A stretch of DNA of 46,452 nucleotides from a virus. Positions 22,214 to 29,819 of this stretch are shown here, in pieces. The notes below the pieces were generated by a model. It did not search any database and had not been told where the DNA came from. It saw only the letters and a program-made list of their open reading frames with translations. The stretch is from the IMG/VR virus record IMGVR_UViG_3300002145_000035, positions 1 to 46,452 of that record; one strand, given 5' to 3'. A program made the position numbers and the translations under genes. How positions within the stretch are numbered: the stretch's first letter is position 1; every line of letters begins with the position of its first letter.

Positions 22214-22893
22214 AATCTACGATTCCTTGCTTCTTTAGATGAAGTCGAAACATAATTCCAATCACTAGGTTTACCAATTTGATTTTTTAAATAAGCTTCT
22301 TTGGTAATAATAGATGTTCTACCTTCCTTATTAATAACAGGTAATTTTCCTTTGAAGTTATGTTTACCTTCTTTAGCAAGCTTCTTTTGGGTTTCACTAA
22401 CACGTCTTCGATTATTCTTGATCTTTTCTTTGTTTAAGAACGGATGGGTACCGTCGATGAGCATACGTTCATTATTTTCTTTAACATATTTTCCACCTAA
22501 GAAAGGATGTGTACCTTCTTTAGATTTTTGAAGATTCTTTTCTCGAGTCTTAGATCCATTAAGCCAATGATGCGTGCCGTCTTTGATTCTTTTCTTTTGT
22601 AATCTTTTTGAGAAATCCGAACCAATACCGTTTCCGGTTTCTTCAGTTAAATTAGCCCATTCCTTTGATTTAACTATATTCCATTTTTTACTATAATGAA
22701 GTCCTGCTTCTTTGAGTTCTTTTTCGGAATTGGTTTTCAGTAATATCTTTGTTTCAACGTCATAGCCGTGCTTTTTGATATTTGCCGTCCAATGTTTTCC
22801 GGAACCTTTATAAGCATAAGGATCTTTTGCTGTTGTTTTACCAAGGTACTTAAGGCCTGTTTTTTTATGTGTCTTTACGTAAAGGTATATCAT
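22201..22893 (-). CDS. GIY-YIG homing endonuclease with NUMOD3 repeats
   Basis: A 230-residue basic protein. The first 85 residues form a GIY-YIG nuclease: MIYLYV, KYLGKT (residues 15-20) and ELKEAGLHYSKKWNIV with the catalytic Glu62. Then come three or four NUMOD3-type DNA-binding repeats built on DGTH(H/P)(W/F)L and EGTHPFLGGK. The rest is Lys-rich. It is a seg/bmo-type free-standing endonuclease that spreads by cutting cognate DNA. It is inserted between the two spanin genes with ATGA overlap upstream and 13-base overlap downstream. Its AT-rich DNA differs from its neighbours. Confidence 0.85.
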   Translation of the reverse strand: MIYLYVKTHKKTGLKYLGKTTAKDPYAYKGSGKHWTANIKKHGYDVETKILLKTNSEKELKEAGLHYSKKWNIVKSKEWANLTEETGNGIGSDFSKRLQKKRIKDGTHHWLNGSKTREKNLQKSKEGTHPFLGGKYVKENNERMLIDGTHPFLNKEKIKNNRRRVSETQKKLAKEGKHNFKGKLPVINKEGRTSIITKEAYLKNQIGKPSDWNYVSTSSKEARNRRLCQE

Positions 22894-23360
22894 CTATTAC
22901 CTTCCCATAGCCACGGGCACTCGCTGTTAAAGGATCTAGCACTGTCTGCATTCCTTTCTTTATCTGTCAGTGGTGCACCACTGAGCAGTTCAAGGCATCT
23001 TGCTGCCTTGTCGCTGGCGTTGTTGATCACCCGCTCCACCAGTCCGGGTTTTGCATTTCCGAGCGTGCCGATGTCATGTTTTGACAGCCTGTCACGCAGT
23101 TCTGCATTCTGGGCGCGGATCTCCTGGAACTCAGCATTCACACGTCTCAATTCATCCGTGATACGCTGCTGGTCAGCCTGTAAGGTGGAGATCGTCTCTT
23201 CGTTTATACTTACTGCCGTCTCCAACTTGGCATTGTTTTCATTCAGCGTAGCAATCGTGTCTTGTGAATCCTTGTAGTACCAGTAGAATCCGCCAACCAT
23301 CACGGCCATTATTATCAACATGACTCCAACGATCTTCAATGAGCTGAGTCCTGGAATCAT
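22890..23360 (-). CDS. Inner-membrane spanin-like protein (Rz-like)
   Basis: I place the start at ATG 23360, where ATGA overlaps the endolysin stop; the frame upstream of it lies inside the endolysin gene. The 156-residue protein has one membrane segment at residues 8-27 (LKIVGVMLIIMAVMVGGFYW) and then a long coiled coil (about 30-95, with DSQDTIATLNENNAKLE and RRVNAEFQEIRAQNAELRD), the usual type II topology of an i-spanin. A Cys pair in the C-terminal part could form disulfides. Two membrane-disrupting partners, this and the lipoprotein, would fuse the membranes in lysis. Confidence 0.7.
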   Translation of the reverse strand: MIPGLSSLKIVGVMLIIMAVMVGGFYWYYKDSQDTIATLNENNAKLETAVSINEETISTLQADQQRITDELRRVNAEFQEIRAQNAELRDRLSKHDIGTLGNAKPGLVERVINNASDKAARCLELLSGAPLTDKERNADSARSFNSECPWLWEGNR

Positions 23361-24196
23361 CCTAGCATTGCCCTCAATGTACGAGGACCGACTATTCCGT
23401 CCCCCTTCAAGCCGTTCTTGATCTGCCAATTCACTACCGCGAGTTCTGTTCCAGGGCCAAAGATTCCATCTGCTTTTAGACCGAGTGCTTCCTGGACGGC
23501 GCGGACCGTCTGGCCCCGGGAGCCACGCTTCACCGTCCGGTGTTGCACGTTCTCCCTTGTTGGCACTCCATCCGTAAAAAGCTGGAGAGCATGACGCCAC
23601 CGGCGCTCGCGATCATCTAGACCATGCGTACCGCCGTTGATGAGTCGTGTCATTTCTACGATGTCTAGCTCATCTGCTTCACGATTTAGATTGCGTGAAT
23701 CCCAGAACCAGCAAGCTGAGTCAACTGCACCCTTCTTGGTCTCAACATAATCAACGACCTCGTCTAGGCTCATGTCCATGACACGAGCAAAAGCGGAGTA
23801 ATTGTTCTTGCCAGTCAGCTGCATGATTCCGCGTCCACGGAACTTCCAGCCGTCGCCGCTTGCGGTGTTGCCGTTGCCCATCCTATTAGCATAAACCACG
23901 TTGGCGATCTTCTCTGGCTGACGATGATATGCGTTGGCATCACGCCCGGCCCTTTGGAAATATTTTGGAAAAACTACGTTCAAGCGCGACGCAGAGTAGT
24001 TAAGGTTCTCACTTAGGCGGCGATATTCTCCGCTCTCGTGTGCCGTCTGTGCAATGAATCCTGCTACACGTTCTGGGGTGTTGATATCCCAGAGCGGCAA
24101 GACTTCGATCATTGCGTCGTACCAACCATCAGGATCTGGATTGCTCGGAAGGAGAGCCCGCACGTGATCCCTAGAAAAATTGAATGTAAAGATCAT
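23357..24196 (-). CDS. GH19 (chitinase class I) endolysin with peptidoglycan-binding domain
   Basis: A 279-residue endolysin. Residues 1-195 form a GH19 catalytic domain: IAQTAHESGEYRRLSENLNY with general acid Glu54 and second Glu63, then RGRGIMQLTGKNNYSAF, the conserved substrate cleft. Residues 210-279 form a PG_binding_1 domain (KRGSRGQTVRAVQEALGL, DGIFGPGTELAV and DGIVGPRTL). No signal peptide is seen, so release needs the holin. GH19 phage enzymes cleave peptidoglycan glycan strands. T4 gpe is a different fold. ATG 24196 follows AGGAAC. Confidence 0.92.
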   Translation of the reverse strand: MIFTFNFSRDHVRALLPSNPDPDGWYDAMIEVLPLWDINTPERVAGFIAQTAHESGEYRRLSENLNYSASRLNVVFPKYFQRAGRDANAYHRQPEKIANVVYANRMGNGNTASGDGWKFRGRGIMQLTGKNNYSAFARVMDMSLDEVVDYVETKKGAVDSACWFWDSRNLNREADELDIVEMTRLINGGTHGLDDRERRWRHALQLFTDGVPTRENVQHRTVKRGSRGQTVRAVQEALGLKADGIFGPGTELAVVNWQIKNGLKGDGIVGPRTLRAMLG

Positions 24197-24212
24197 GTTT
24201 CGTTCCTATCTT

Positions 24213-24926
24213 TTAGAGTCGTTTTACTATGAGACTCTTATCGCCATTTTCGATGACGATCTTTGATCCGTATTTAGTGATGTTATAATCGCCGATATAC
24301 TTGGTAAGGAAGATGATTTCGGCCCAGTCATTGAAGTTGATCGTTTCGGTGATCGTTTCGTTCATTGCGACTGCGTCTCCAAAGTCTAGCACCTTGAACT
24401 GCACCGGCTGCGAATAGATCTTTCGGATGGTTAGGATGTCATCCATTAGCTCAACACTATCAACAAACGAACGATTGAAGAAATGCTTATAGTTGTTTAG
24501 GTTCGATTCTTTCACGACAAGGTCATAAGAATCTGGATCAATAGGGATCTCTCCTTCGAGATTCTCTACGGTAGCCTCATGTCCACGGAATTGCTTATGG
24601 TATCGAAAACGCCATTTCTCGATGTCCGCTAGCTTGCTCACACCGTCAAGTAGCTCAATGATGTTTTCAATAGCTTTGCGATCTCGCTGGAATTCAACAA
24701 ACACACGATATTTCGCGTTCTCTAGCTCACCTTCGGTAGCATCAGCATCCAGAACGAAATCGTATCCTGACTCAATGAATTGCACGAGATCATTGGCCGG
24801 CTCTCGATCATTTACGACAAAGCTGACTGTAATGATGTCTCGGTCATCGCCCATCTTTGAACGATAGTTGTCAACCTCAAAGACATCATGTACTAGGTTT
24901 CGGAGATCGCCTGCGTTCAATCCCAT
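24213..24926 (-). CDS. Conserved T4-like phage protein (237 aa), unknown
   Basis: A 237-residue acidic protein. Its start MGLNAGDLRNLVHDVFEVD and the VQFIESGYDFVLDADATEGE region match my recollection of a conserved unknown of cyanophage-type T4 relatives. The first half looks alpha/beta, the second (about 125-237) all beta. It has no motif for an enzyme. It is joined by a TAATG junction to the upstream gene and both lie behind a late octamer, which suggests a virion or assembly protein. Confidence 0.6.
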   Translation of the reverse strand: MGLNAGDLRNLVHDVFEVDNYRSKMGDDRDIITVSFVVNDREPANDLVQFIESGYDFVLDADATEGELENAKYRVFVEFQRDRKAIENIIELLDGVSKLADIEKWRFRYHKQFRGHEATVENLEGEIPIDPDSYDLVVKESNLNNYKHFFNRSFVDSVELMDDILTIRKIYSQPVQFKVLDFGDAVAMNETITETINFNDWAEIIFLTKYIGDYNITKYGSKIVIENGDKSLIVKRL

Positions 24927-25474
24927 TATAGACCGCCTCCGGCATTCTGATCACCACCTCCATCGCCACCTACGTCAGGTGTTGATTCGGCTTCCATGTC
25001 GGCTTCTTGTGGTACAGGCGGTGGCTTGTTAATGCCCGGCATGCCCTGGTCAAGTTCTGCCTTGTGTCCACCGTAGATGTCTTTCATGAGTTTCTTTGGC
25101 ATCTCGATCTCAACGATCCATACATCCTCGCGATCTAGCTTGCCCTTCTTTGTACCAGGGCGAATGTCGTCTGGAGACTCAATCTGCCGAGGAACCATCA
25201 ATGATTCCTTCTTATACCGGACCTTGCAGTCATAATCCAGGAGACGCTTTCCGCCCATTGGATCTGGCATCTTGTTTCGTGGCCACATGAATCCACATGT
25301 GACCCAATAGCGATCAATCTTCGGGCCCATCGCAAGCTCGCCATCTTCCCAGTTAGCGTAAACGTATAGGTCTAGTTCATCCAAGACACGCTCAAAATCC
25401 TTTAGGACCTCAAAAGCGTTCGGAGTTTCTGTGATCGTTTCAATATTCTTGAGTATGTCGAGTATGTCTTTCAT
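24926..25474 (-). CDS. Conserved T4-like phage protein (182 aa), unknown
   Basis: A 182-residue protein with helical N-terminus (LKDFERVLDELDLYVYANW), a central beta region with WVTCGFMWPRNKMPDPMGGKR and a disordered C-terminus rich in Pro, Gly, Glu and Asp. I recall it as a conserved unknown in the cyanophage group, next to the gene now downstream. The late octamer ends seven bases before ATG 25474 and no ribosome-binding site is visible. Confidence 0.6.
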   Translation of the reverse strand: MKDILDILKNIETITETPNAFEVLKDFERVLDELDLYVYANWEDGELAMGPKIDRYWVTCGFMWPRNKMPDPMGGKRLLDYDCKVRYKKESLMVPRQIESPDDIRPGTKKGKLDREDVWIVEIEMPKKLMKDIYGGHKAELDQGMPGINKPPPVPQEADMEAESTPDVGGDGGGDQNAGGGL

Positions 25475-25481
25475 CGTACTG

Positions 25482-25489
25482 TATTTATC
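25482..25489 (-). promoter_or_regulatory. Late-type promoter octamer GATAAATA
   Basis: GATAAATA ends seven bases before ATG 25474, so the transcript would be almost leaderless. It faces left, back-to-back with the phoH region on the plus strand. Confidence 0.6.
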
Positions 25490-25546
25490 GTCCGCCGTCT
25501 TATAAACTCTAGCTTTTCAAAATGATAGGGTCGGTAAATATGATTG

Positions 25547-25569
25547 CAGGGCAGGATCGTCCTGCCCTG
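25547..25569 (+). promoter_or_regulatory. 10-bp stem-loop in the phoH leader
   Basis: CAGGGCAGGA (25547-25556), TCG loop, TCCTGCCCTG (25560-25569): a perfect, GC-rich 10-base stem. It ends 11 bases before the AGGAGG of phoH and has no T-run behind it, so it looks like a leader element or operator, not a terminator. A possible -10 TATGAT lies just upstream at 25539-25544, without a clear -35. Confidence 0.5.
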
Positions 25570-25591
25570 TGTTTCCATAAGGAGGAAATAT

Positions 25592-26302
25592 ATGGGTGCA
25601 AAGAGGAAGACTGGTCGTAGCAACGGTCAGTTCTCAAACGTGGTGAATGTAGATTTTGAACGCAAGAAAGAGGTCAAGATCATACCTAGAAGCAAACACC
25701 AGGAAGACTATGTCCTCAGGCTCCTTGATCCAGAAAGTAGTATCGTCTTTGGAATCGGACCAGCAGGTACCGGTAAGACCATGCTGGCCGTACTAGCAGC
25801 GATCAAGAAGTTCAAGGACCGTGAGATTGACAAAATCATCGTGACACGTCCAGCGCATAGCGCGGACGAGGATATTGGTTTCTTACCTGGAACACTTGAG
25901 CAGAAAATGGCTCCGTGGACACGTCCAATTTTTGACGTGCTTCGGGATTACTTTACCGCGAGTGAAATCGAAGGAATGCTCCGAGAGGGTGTTCTAGAGA
26001 TCGCACCACTCGCTTTCATGCGAGGACGTACTTTCAAAGATGCGTATATCATCGCGGATGAGATGCAGAACGCAACCCAAAATCAGATGAAGATGTTGCT
26101 AACGAGGATCGGTGAGGGGTCAGAGATGGCTGTCACTGGTGACCTAGCCCAGGCTGATAGGATGTCTGACAATGGACTCATGCACTTCATGAACCTGATG
26201 AACCGACGTCATACAGAGCATATCGACATAGTCAAGTTCACAGAGAATGATATTGAGAGGCACGACGCAGTTGCCGAAGTGCTAGACATATACGGAGATT
26301 GA
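25592..26302 (+). CDS. phoH: PhoH-like ATPase
   Basis: I choose ATG 25592, seven bases after AAGGAGG; an earlier in-frame ATG would lie in the leader hairpin. The 236-residue protein is the ATPase core of PhoH: Walker A GPAGTGKT (56-63), VTRPAHSADEDIGFLPG, Walker B IIADEMQN and TGDLAQADRM, all diagnostic of the family. PhoH-like proteins occur in many marine phages and may act on RNA or in phosphate response; their role in phages is unknown. It is the only plus-strand gene apart from one endonuclease and converges on the dCMP deaminase gene. Confidence 0.93.
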   Translation: MGAKRKTGRSNGQFSNVVNVDFERKKEVKIIPRSKHQEDYVLRLLDPESSIVFGIGPAGTGKTMLAVLAAIKKFKDREIDKIIVTRPAHSADEDIGFLPGTLEQKMAPWTRPIFDVLRDYFTASEIEGMLREGVLEIAPLAFMRGRTFKDAYIIADEMQNATQNQMKMLLTRIGEGSEMAVTGDLAQADRMSDNGLMHFMNLMNRRHTEHIDIVKFTENDIERHDAVAEVLDIYGD

Positions 26303-26304
26303 TG

Positions 26305-26330
26305 GTGTAGGGGACTTAGTTCCCCTACAC
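26305..26330. terminator. Hairpin between convergent phoH and dCMP deaminase genes
   Basis: GTGTAGGGGA (26305-26314), six-base loop, TCCCCTACAC (26321-26330). This strong 10-base stem lies three bases after phoH and includes the end of the opposing gene, so it may stop both transcripts. On the plus strand a weak TCTTCCTT follows; on the minus strand no U-run is present. Confidence 0.6.
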
Positions 26331-26750
26331 TCTTCCTTGTCGTATGCGACATTTACTTAAGAATTCAATACCTTCATTCGTTCGATAAGGATGACGGTAG
26401 TAAACTTCTGTTATGCCGGATTGGTGGATCAACTTAGCACAATCTAGGCAAGGCTGATGTGTTATGAACATCGTTGCTCTATCACCGCTTTCTGCAGACT
26501 TTGCTAACTTCATTAGAGCGTTCATTTCGGCATGCAAGACTTCGGGCTTGGTAACCAATTCAACCTCTCCGTCTTTGATTATCTCGTCTTCGCAGTCATT
26601 AGGAAAGCCTTCGGGCATCCCATTGTAACCTATTGAGATTATGCGATTATCTTTGACGATGATGCAGCCAACCTTCAGTCGTCGTCCATGAGACAGCTCA
26701 CTAAATCTCACAGCGACATCCATGAAGGCCTCCTTGAACTTAGTCTTCAT
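26325..26750 (-). CDS. cd: dCMP deaminase
   Basis: A 141-residue zinc enzyme of the deoxycytidylate deaminase family. The zinc site is His73-Ala-Glu75 and Pro100-Cys101-x2-Cys104. LSHGRRLKVGCIIV, YNGMPEGFPNDCED and GITEVYYRHPY are family hallmarks. It converts dCMP to dUMP, the substrate of the ThyA encoded next to it with a one-base overlap. Together they raise dTMP for phage DNA. Confidence 0.93.
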   Translation of the reverse strand: MKTKFKEAFMDVAVRFSELSHGRRLKVGCIIVKDNRIISIGYNGMPEGFPNDCEDEIIKDGEVELVTKPEVLHAEMNALMKLAKSAESGDRATMFITHQPCLDCAKLIHQSGITEVYYRHPYRTNEGIEFLSKCRIRQGRV

Positions 26751-27616
26751 CAGACTGCCATCTCTGCTTTGATCGGTGGATGTGGATCATAACCCTCAAG
26801 CACGAAATCTGCCGGAGTGAGTGCAACCACATCTTCGAGAGTCTCAAACGCAGGCATGATTAGCTTTGGTAGCGGACGAGGTTCTCTCTTGAGCTGTTCT
26901 TCGACTGCTTCGAAATGATTGTGATAGATATGGACATCACCGCCGTCCCAGATGAACTCACCAACTTCCATCCCGGCCAACTGAGCGATGATATGCGTCA
27001 GCAGGCTATAGCTTGCGATGTTGAATGGAACTCCAAGGAACATGTCGCAAGAGCGTTGATAGAGCTGGCATGAGATCTCATTGTCAATCACATGGAACTG
27101 GAAAAGACAATGACATGGAGGAAGTGCCATGATATCAACCATGTCAGGGTTCCATGCAGAGACTATGTGCCTCCGGCTCTCTGGGGAGAACTCAAGCTGA
27201 TCTAGCAGCTTGTTGATCTGATCGACCCATCCTAGCTTCGCATCCCAATGACGCCATTGATGTCCGTAAACAGGACCAAGTTCTTTGATCGTATCCGTGT
27301 TTGGATAACCGAGATTGCGTCCTTGTTCGTCGGCATTTGCCGTCCAGATAGTGGTCTTGCCAACGAGTTCTTCGCGTGGTTTGCCATAGTGGATCTCAGC
27401 AAGGCGCCGTTCGTCGGTGCTGCCTTCAAGCATCCAGAGTAGCTCACTCACCACGCTCTTCCATGCAAGCTTCTTTGTCGTGGTTGCAGGGAAGCCTTCT
27501 TTTAGGTTGAAGCGCATCTGGTGTCCAAACACCGTGCGCGCCGGGATGCCTGTTCGGTTTTGGCGATCTCGGCCGTTATCCATTATATGTCGTAATGCGT
27601 TAAGATATGTGTCCAT
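26750..27616 (-). CDS. td: Thymidylate synthase ThyA
   Basis: A 288-residue folate-dependent ThyA. It contains RTGIPARTVFGHQMRF, the catalytic LPPCHCLFQF with nucleophile Cys168, QRSCDMFLGVPFNIASY with Asn199, and HIYHNH near the nucleotide pocket. The Asn favours dUMP over dCMP, so it is a thymidylate synthase and not a dCMP hydroxymethylase. It methylates dUMP with methylene-THF, and the DHFR gene close by recycles the DHF. T4 td carries a group I intron; here the gene is continuous. Confidence 0.95.
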   Translation of the reverse strand: MDTYLNALRHIMDNGRDRQNRTGIPARTVFGHQMRFNLKEGFPATTTKKLAWKSVVSELLWMLEGSTDERRLAEIHYGKPREELVGKTTIWTANADEQGRNLGYPNTDTIKELGPVYGHQWRHWDAKLGWVDQINKLLDQLEFSPESRRHIVSAWNPDMVDIMALPPCHCLFQFHVIDNEISCQLYQRSCDMFLGVPFNIASYSLLTHIIAQLAGMEVGEFIWDGGDVHIYHNHFEAVEEQLKREPRPLPKLIMPAFETLEDVVALTPADFVLEGYDPHPPIKAEMAV

Positions 27617-27851
27617 TTATTACTTTTCTCATTTCTTCTACGAGCTCTTTGGCACGCTCAAGCCGTAAGTTATCCGGCGTTCGATACATGCGATTGAGCT
27701 CATTTATCGCATCGTATAATGCTTGCTCAATCTCTCCAAGGAACGTATCTGGAGATTGCCATGGCTCGTCTTCGTAAAGTTCGGTGGCTATCTTTTCAAG
27801 CTCAGATGACAGGGGGTGTTGTGGGTTCTGTTCCACGTCGCCATACCTCAA
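27600..27851 (-). CDS. Small helical protein (83 aa) between thyA and DHFR
   Basis: An 83-residue protein, mostly helical (FLGEIEQALYDAINELNRM, then LRLERAKELVEEMRKVIN). It overlaps DHFR by 50 bases at its start and thyA by 17 at its end. The long overlap is unusual in this window and no later in-frame ATG before residue 55 exists, so the start or the gene itself is less sure. No known domain. Confidence 0.45.
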   Translation of the reverse strand: MRYGDVEQNPQHPLSSELEKIATELYEDEPWQSPDTFLGEIEQALYDAINELNRMYRTPDNLRLERAKELVEEMRKVINGHIS

Positions 27852-28317
27852 AAGTTGCTTCTTGCGAGTGCAAGGTGTACTCGTTCTTGAAATCCTTTTC
27901 GATGGAATGGATGCTCAAGAAGGTGTCGCATTCCCACACACCGGGAATGCGAGTGAGATAGAATTCCTGTATGACCGGCCAAGCTTCGCCGATGATCCGA
28001 GCACCGCCTATCACCCAGATGATGAGGTTAGGATACTGTGCTTCTAGTTCTAGCATTGCCTGGGGGATGTCACCGCTTATAACAGCGTGTGCCCCCTCGA
28101 ACAGCTCAGGAGAGCGTGCAGACACTACGACGTTAATCCTGCGCGGTAGCGGCTTCTTAAAACTGCCGCCTTCCCACGTGTTTGCACCCATCACGATGAC
28201 ATGACCTGCGGTGTTGTTCTTGAACCAGGCTAAGTCAGTCTTGTTCTTCGGCCACGGAAGTGTTCCATCCTTACCTATGCCGCCCTTCTCGTCTACTGCT
28301 AAGATCGCCCTAATCAC
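27802..28317 (-). CDS. frd: Dihydrofolate reductase
   Basis: A 171-residue DHFR: AILAVDEKGGIGKDGTLPWP at the start includes the substrate loop with LPW, GHVIVMGANTWE is the cofactor strand, and IIWVIGGARIIGEAW gives the conserved GG. It reduces DHF to THF, closing the cycle with ThyA. The start is GTG at 28317, overlapping the gp44 stop by a few bases. Confidence 0.95.
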   Translation of the reverse strand: MIRAILAVDEKGGIGKDGTLPWPKNKTDLAWFKNNTAGHVIVMGANTWEGGSFKKPLPRRINVVVSARSPELFEGAHAVISGDIPQAMLELEAQYPNLIIWVIGGARIIGEAWPVIQEFYLTRIPGVWECDTFLSIHSIEKDFKNEYTLHSQEATFEVWRRGTEPTTPPVI

Positions 28318-29236
28318 TTAGACGTCCTAGCTTGATGAGAGTAGCTGCAAGGTTGATTTCAGGATCCACGACCAGCGTGTGATCTACCATTCCCTGCTTG
28401 ATGATCAAGACTGCCTTGTCTTGGGTAGCATCGTCACCGAAGATCTCGATGTTATCATATAACCACCGATAGATGCTCTCCATCTCTTCTGGGCGCACAC
28501 GGCCACAGAGCATCTTGCGTGCTTCGTGGATCTTGCCATCCTTGAAGAGCTCGACCATCTCTACCATCCAGTCAGCACTTCCTGCATCGCTTTCTGACGG
28601 CGAAAGCAGGGTTCCATCCTGGCTATTCATTTGCACCATGTTGATGCACTTTCGTAGATCAGGATACGTTGCCTTGACATACGTGTCTAGGACGTCGAGG
28701 TTTGGAGTGATTCCTTCGGTGATCAGGATCTCAGCTACGCGAGCAGTGAACTCAGTCTGATCAATCTTAGCGATATGGAAACCCTGGCACCGTGAATGCA
28801 GTGCTGGAATGATCCTGTTTGGATAGTTGCACGTAAGGATGAAACGTGCAGTGGTGTGATATTCTTCCATGACACCACGCAATGCAGCCTGTGCGTTTGG
28901 CGATAGGTAGTCTGCCTCGTCTAGAAGCACTACTTTGAAATCACCAAACGGAATCATCTGCACGAAGTTAACGATCTTATCGCGCACGTCATCAACGGAG
29001 TTGGTGCGCGAAGCGTTGATCTCAAGGATGTCGAGATCGTTTACGTTAAGCTCGTTTAGAAGCAGCTTTGCGAGCGTGGTCTTGCCGATGCCGGCGTGGC
29101 CAGAGAACAGCAAATGTGGAATGCTGCCGTCCTTGATCCATGTCTCAACTTGTTTCCTTTGTGCCTCGTCTCTGAAGACGTAACCTTTTACGGTCTTTGG
29201 CCGGTATTTTTCAGTCCAGAGGCTCTTTACTGCCAT
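28310..29236 (-). CDS. 44: Clamp loader large subunit (gp44)
   Basis: A 308-residue AAA+ clamp loader ATPase of the RFC/gp44 type: Walker A GHAGIGKTT (46-54), Walker B VVLLDEAD (102-109), the SRC motif (148-150) with the arginine finger, and a C-terminal collar domain. T4 gp44 has 319 residues. It loads the gp45 ring with gp62. No gp62-like gene follows; the gene downstream in transcription is DHFR. GGAG precedes ATG 29236. Confidence 0.93.
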   Translation of the reverse strand: MAVKSLWTEKYRPKTVKGYVFRDEAQRKQVETWIKDGSIPHLLFSGHAGIGKTTLAKLLLNELNVNDLDILEINASRTNSVDDVRDKIVNFVQMIPFGDFKVVLLDEADYLSPNAQAALRGVMEEYHTTARFILTCNYPNRIIPALHSRCQGFHIAKIDQTEFTARVAEILITEGITPNLDVLDTYVKATYPDLRKCINMVQMNSQDGTLLSPSESDAGSADWMVEMVELFKDGKIHEARKMLCGRVRPEEMESIYRWLYDNIEIFGDDATQDKAVLIIKQGMVDHTLVVDPEINLAATLIKLGRLSD

Positions 29237-29264
29237 TTATGTTCTACTCCATCTAATATTAGTT

Positions 29265-29810
29265 TTACGTTATACCCTTCTTGACCCCGAGCTTGTCAAA
29301 GGCGATTTGCACGCCTTTTGCTTGGAAGTAAGCATCCGCGAGCGCATTGTGCTCATTCGTCTGCATGGCCTTCCGTGGATCAACGTCGACGAGCTTGAAT
29401 AGCGTGCGGCTATCCATGATCTTGTAGAATTGCCACGGAATAGGCTTGCCAATCTGGCGCAGCATGTCTTCCAGGATGGTGATGTCAAAGCCATAGCCCT
29501 GACCCCATATGATGTCAACATTATGCGCCCATCTCGACAATTGGTCAAGACCTTCTTCGAGTGAAATTCGGCCGTTTGGATCGAATGCCGCATCCCGAGC
29601 CTCTTGTGACTGCTTGCTCCACCAATCAAGGGTAGAGTCTGTCACGGTTCGGCCGAGCCGATCCTGCTCGTCGATGTCGAATTTCATGTAGATCTCGCTG
29701 TGCGGTTCAGCGTCGGAGTACGGATCAAACTTGACCGCACCTAGGGTAAGCACCGTGCAAGACGGCTTAGTATCGAGCGTTTCCAGGTCGATCATTGCGT
29801 GTAAGGGCAT
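29265..29810 (-). CDS. DnaQ-fold 3'-5' exonuclease
   Basis: A 181-residue DEDDh exonuclease. Exo I is AMIDLETLDT (Asp8, Glu10), exo II is GYGFDITIL, and exo III is HNALADAY near the C-terminus. It resembles exonuclease VIII/DexA-type enzymes, and T4 DexA has a similar role in DNA degradation or processing. Its target, RNA or DNA, is not decided by sequence. It sits between gp44 and a P-loop gene in a nucleotide metabolism run. Confidence 0.85.
   Translation of the reverse strand: MPLHAMIDLETLDTKPSCTVLTLGAVKFDPYSDAEPHSEIYMKFDIDEQDRLGRTVTDSTLDWWSKQSQEARDAAFDPNGRISLEEGLDQLSRWAHNVDIIWGQGYGFDITILEDMLRQIGKPIPWQFYKIMDSRTLFKLVDVDPRKAMQTNEHNALADAYFQAKGVQIAFDKLGVKKGIT
29269..29299 (-). promoter_or_regulatory. 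Possible sigma70 promoter for gp44
   Basis: TTGACA (29299-29294), 19 bases, TATAAC (29274-29269). The boxes are good but the spacer is two bases longer than ideal. The start would lie about 25 bases before ATG 29236. The -35 box lies within the end of the exonuclease gene. Confidence 0.45.
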
Positions 29811-29819
29811 GAGGGTTCC

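Noticed and set aside
23361-23600. Upstream extension of the inner spanin frame
   Set aside because: It lies wholly within the endolysin gene in another frame; ATG 23360 with ATGA coupling and the membrane segment directly after it is the better start.
25547-25569. Hairpin before phoH as a terminator
   Set aside because: No T-run follows on either strand, and a gene begins right after it.
25544-25591. Earlier ATG for phoH at 25544
   Set aside because: It would translate through the leader hairpin and lacks a ribosome site, while ATG 25592 follows AGGAGG.
26750-27616. dCMP hydroxymethylase instead of thymidylate synthase
   Set aside because: Asn199 in GVPFNIASY is the residue of dUMP-specific ThyA; hydroxymethylases have Asp there.
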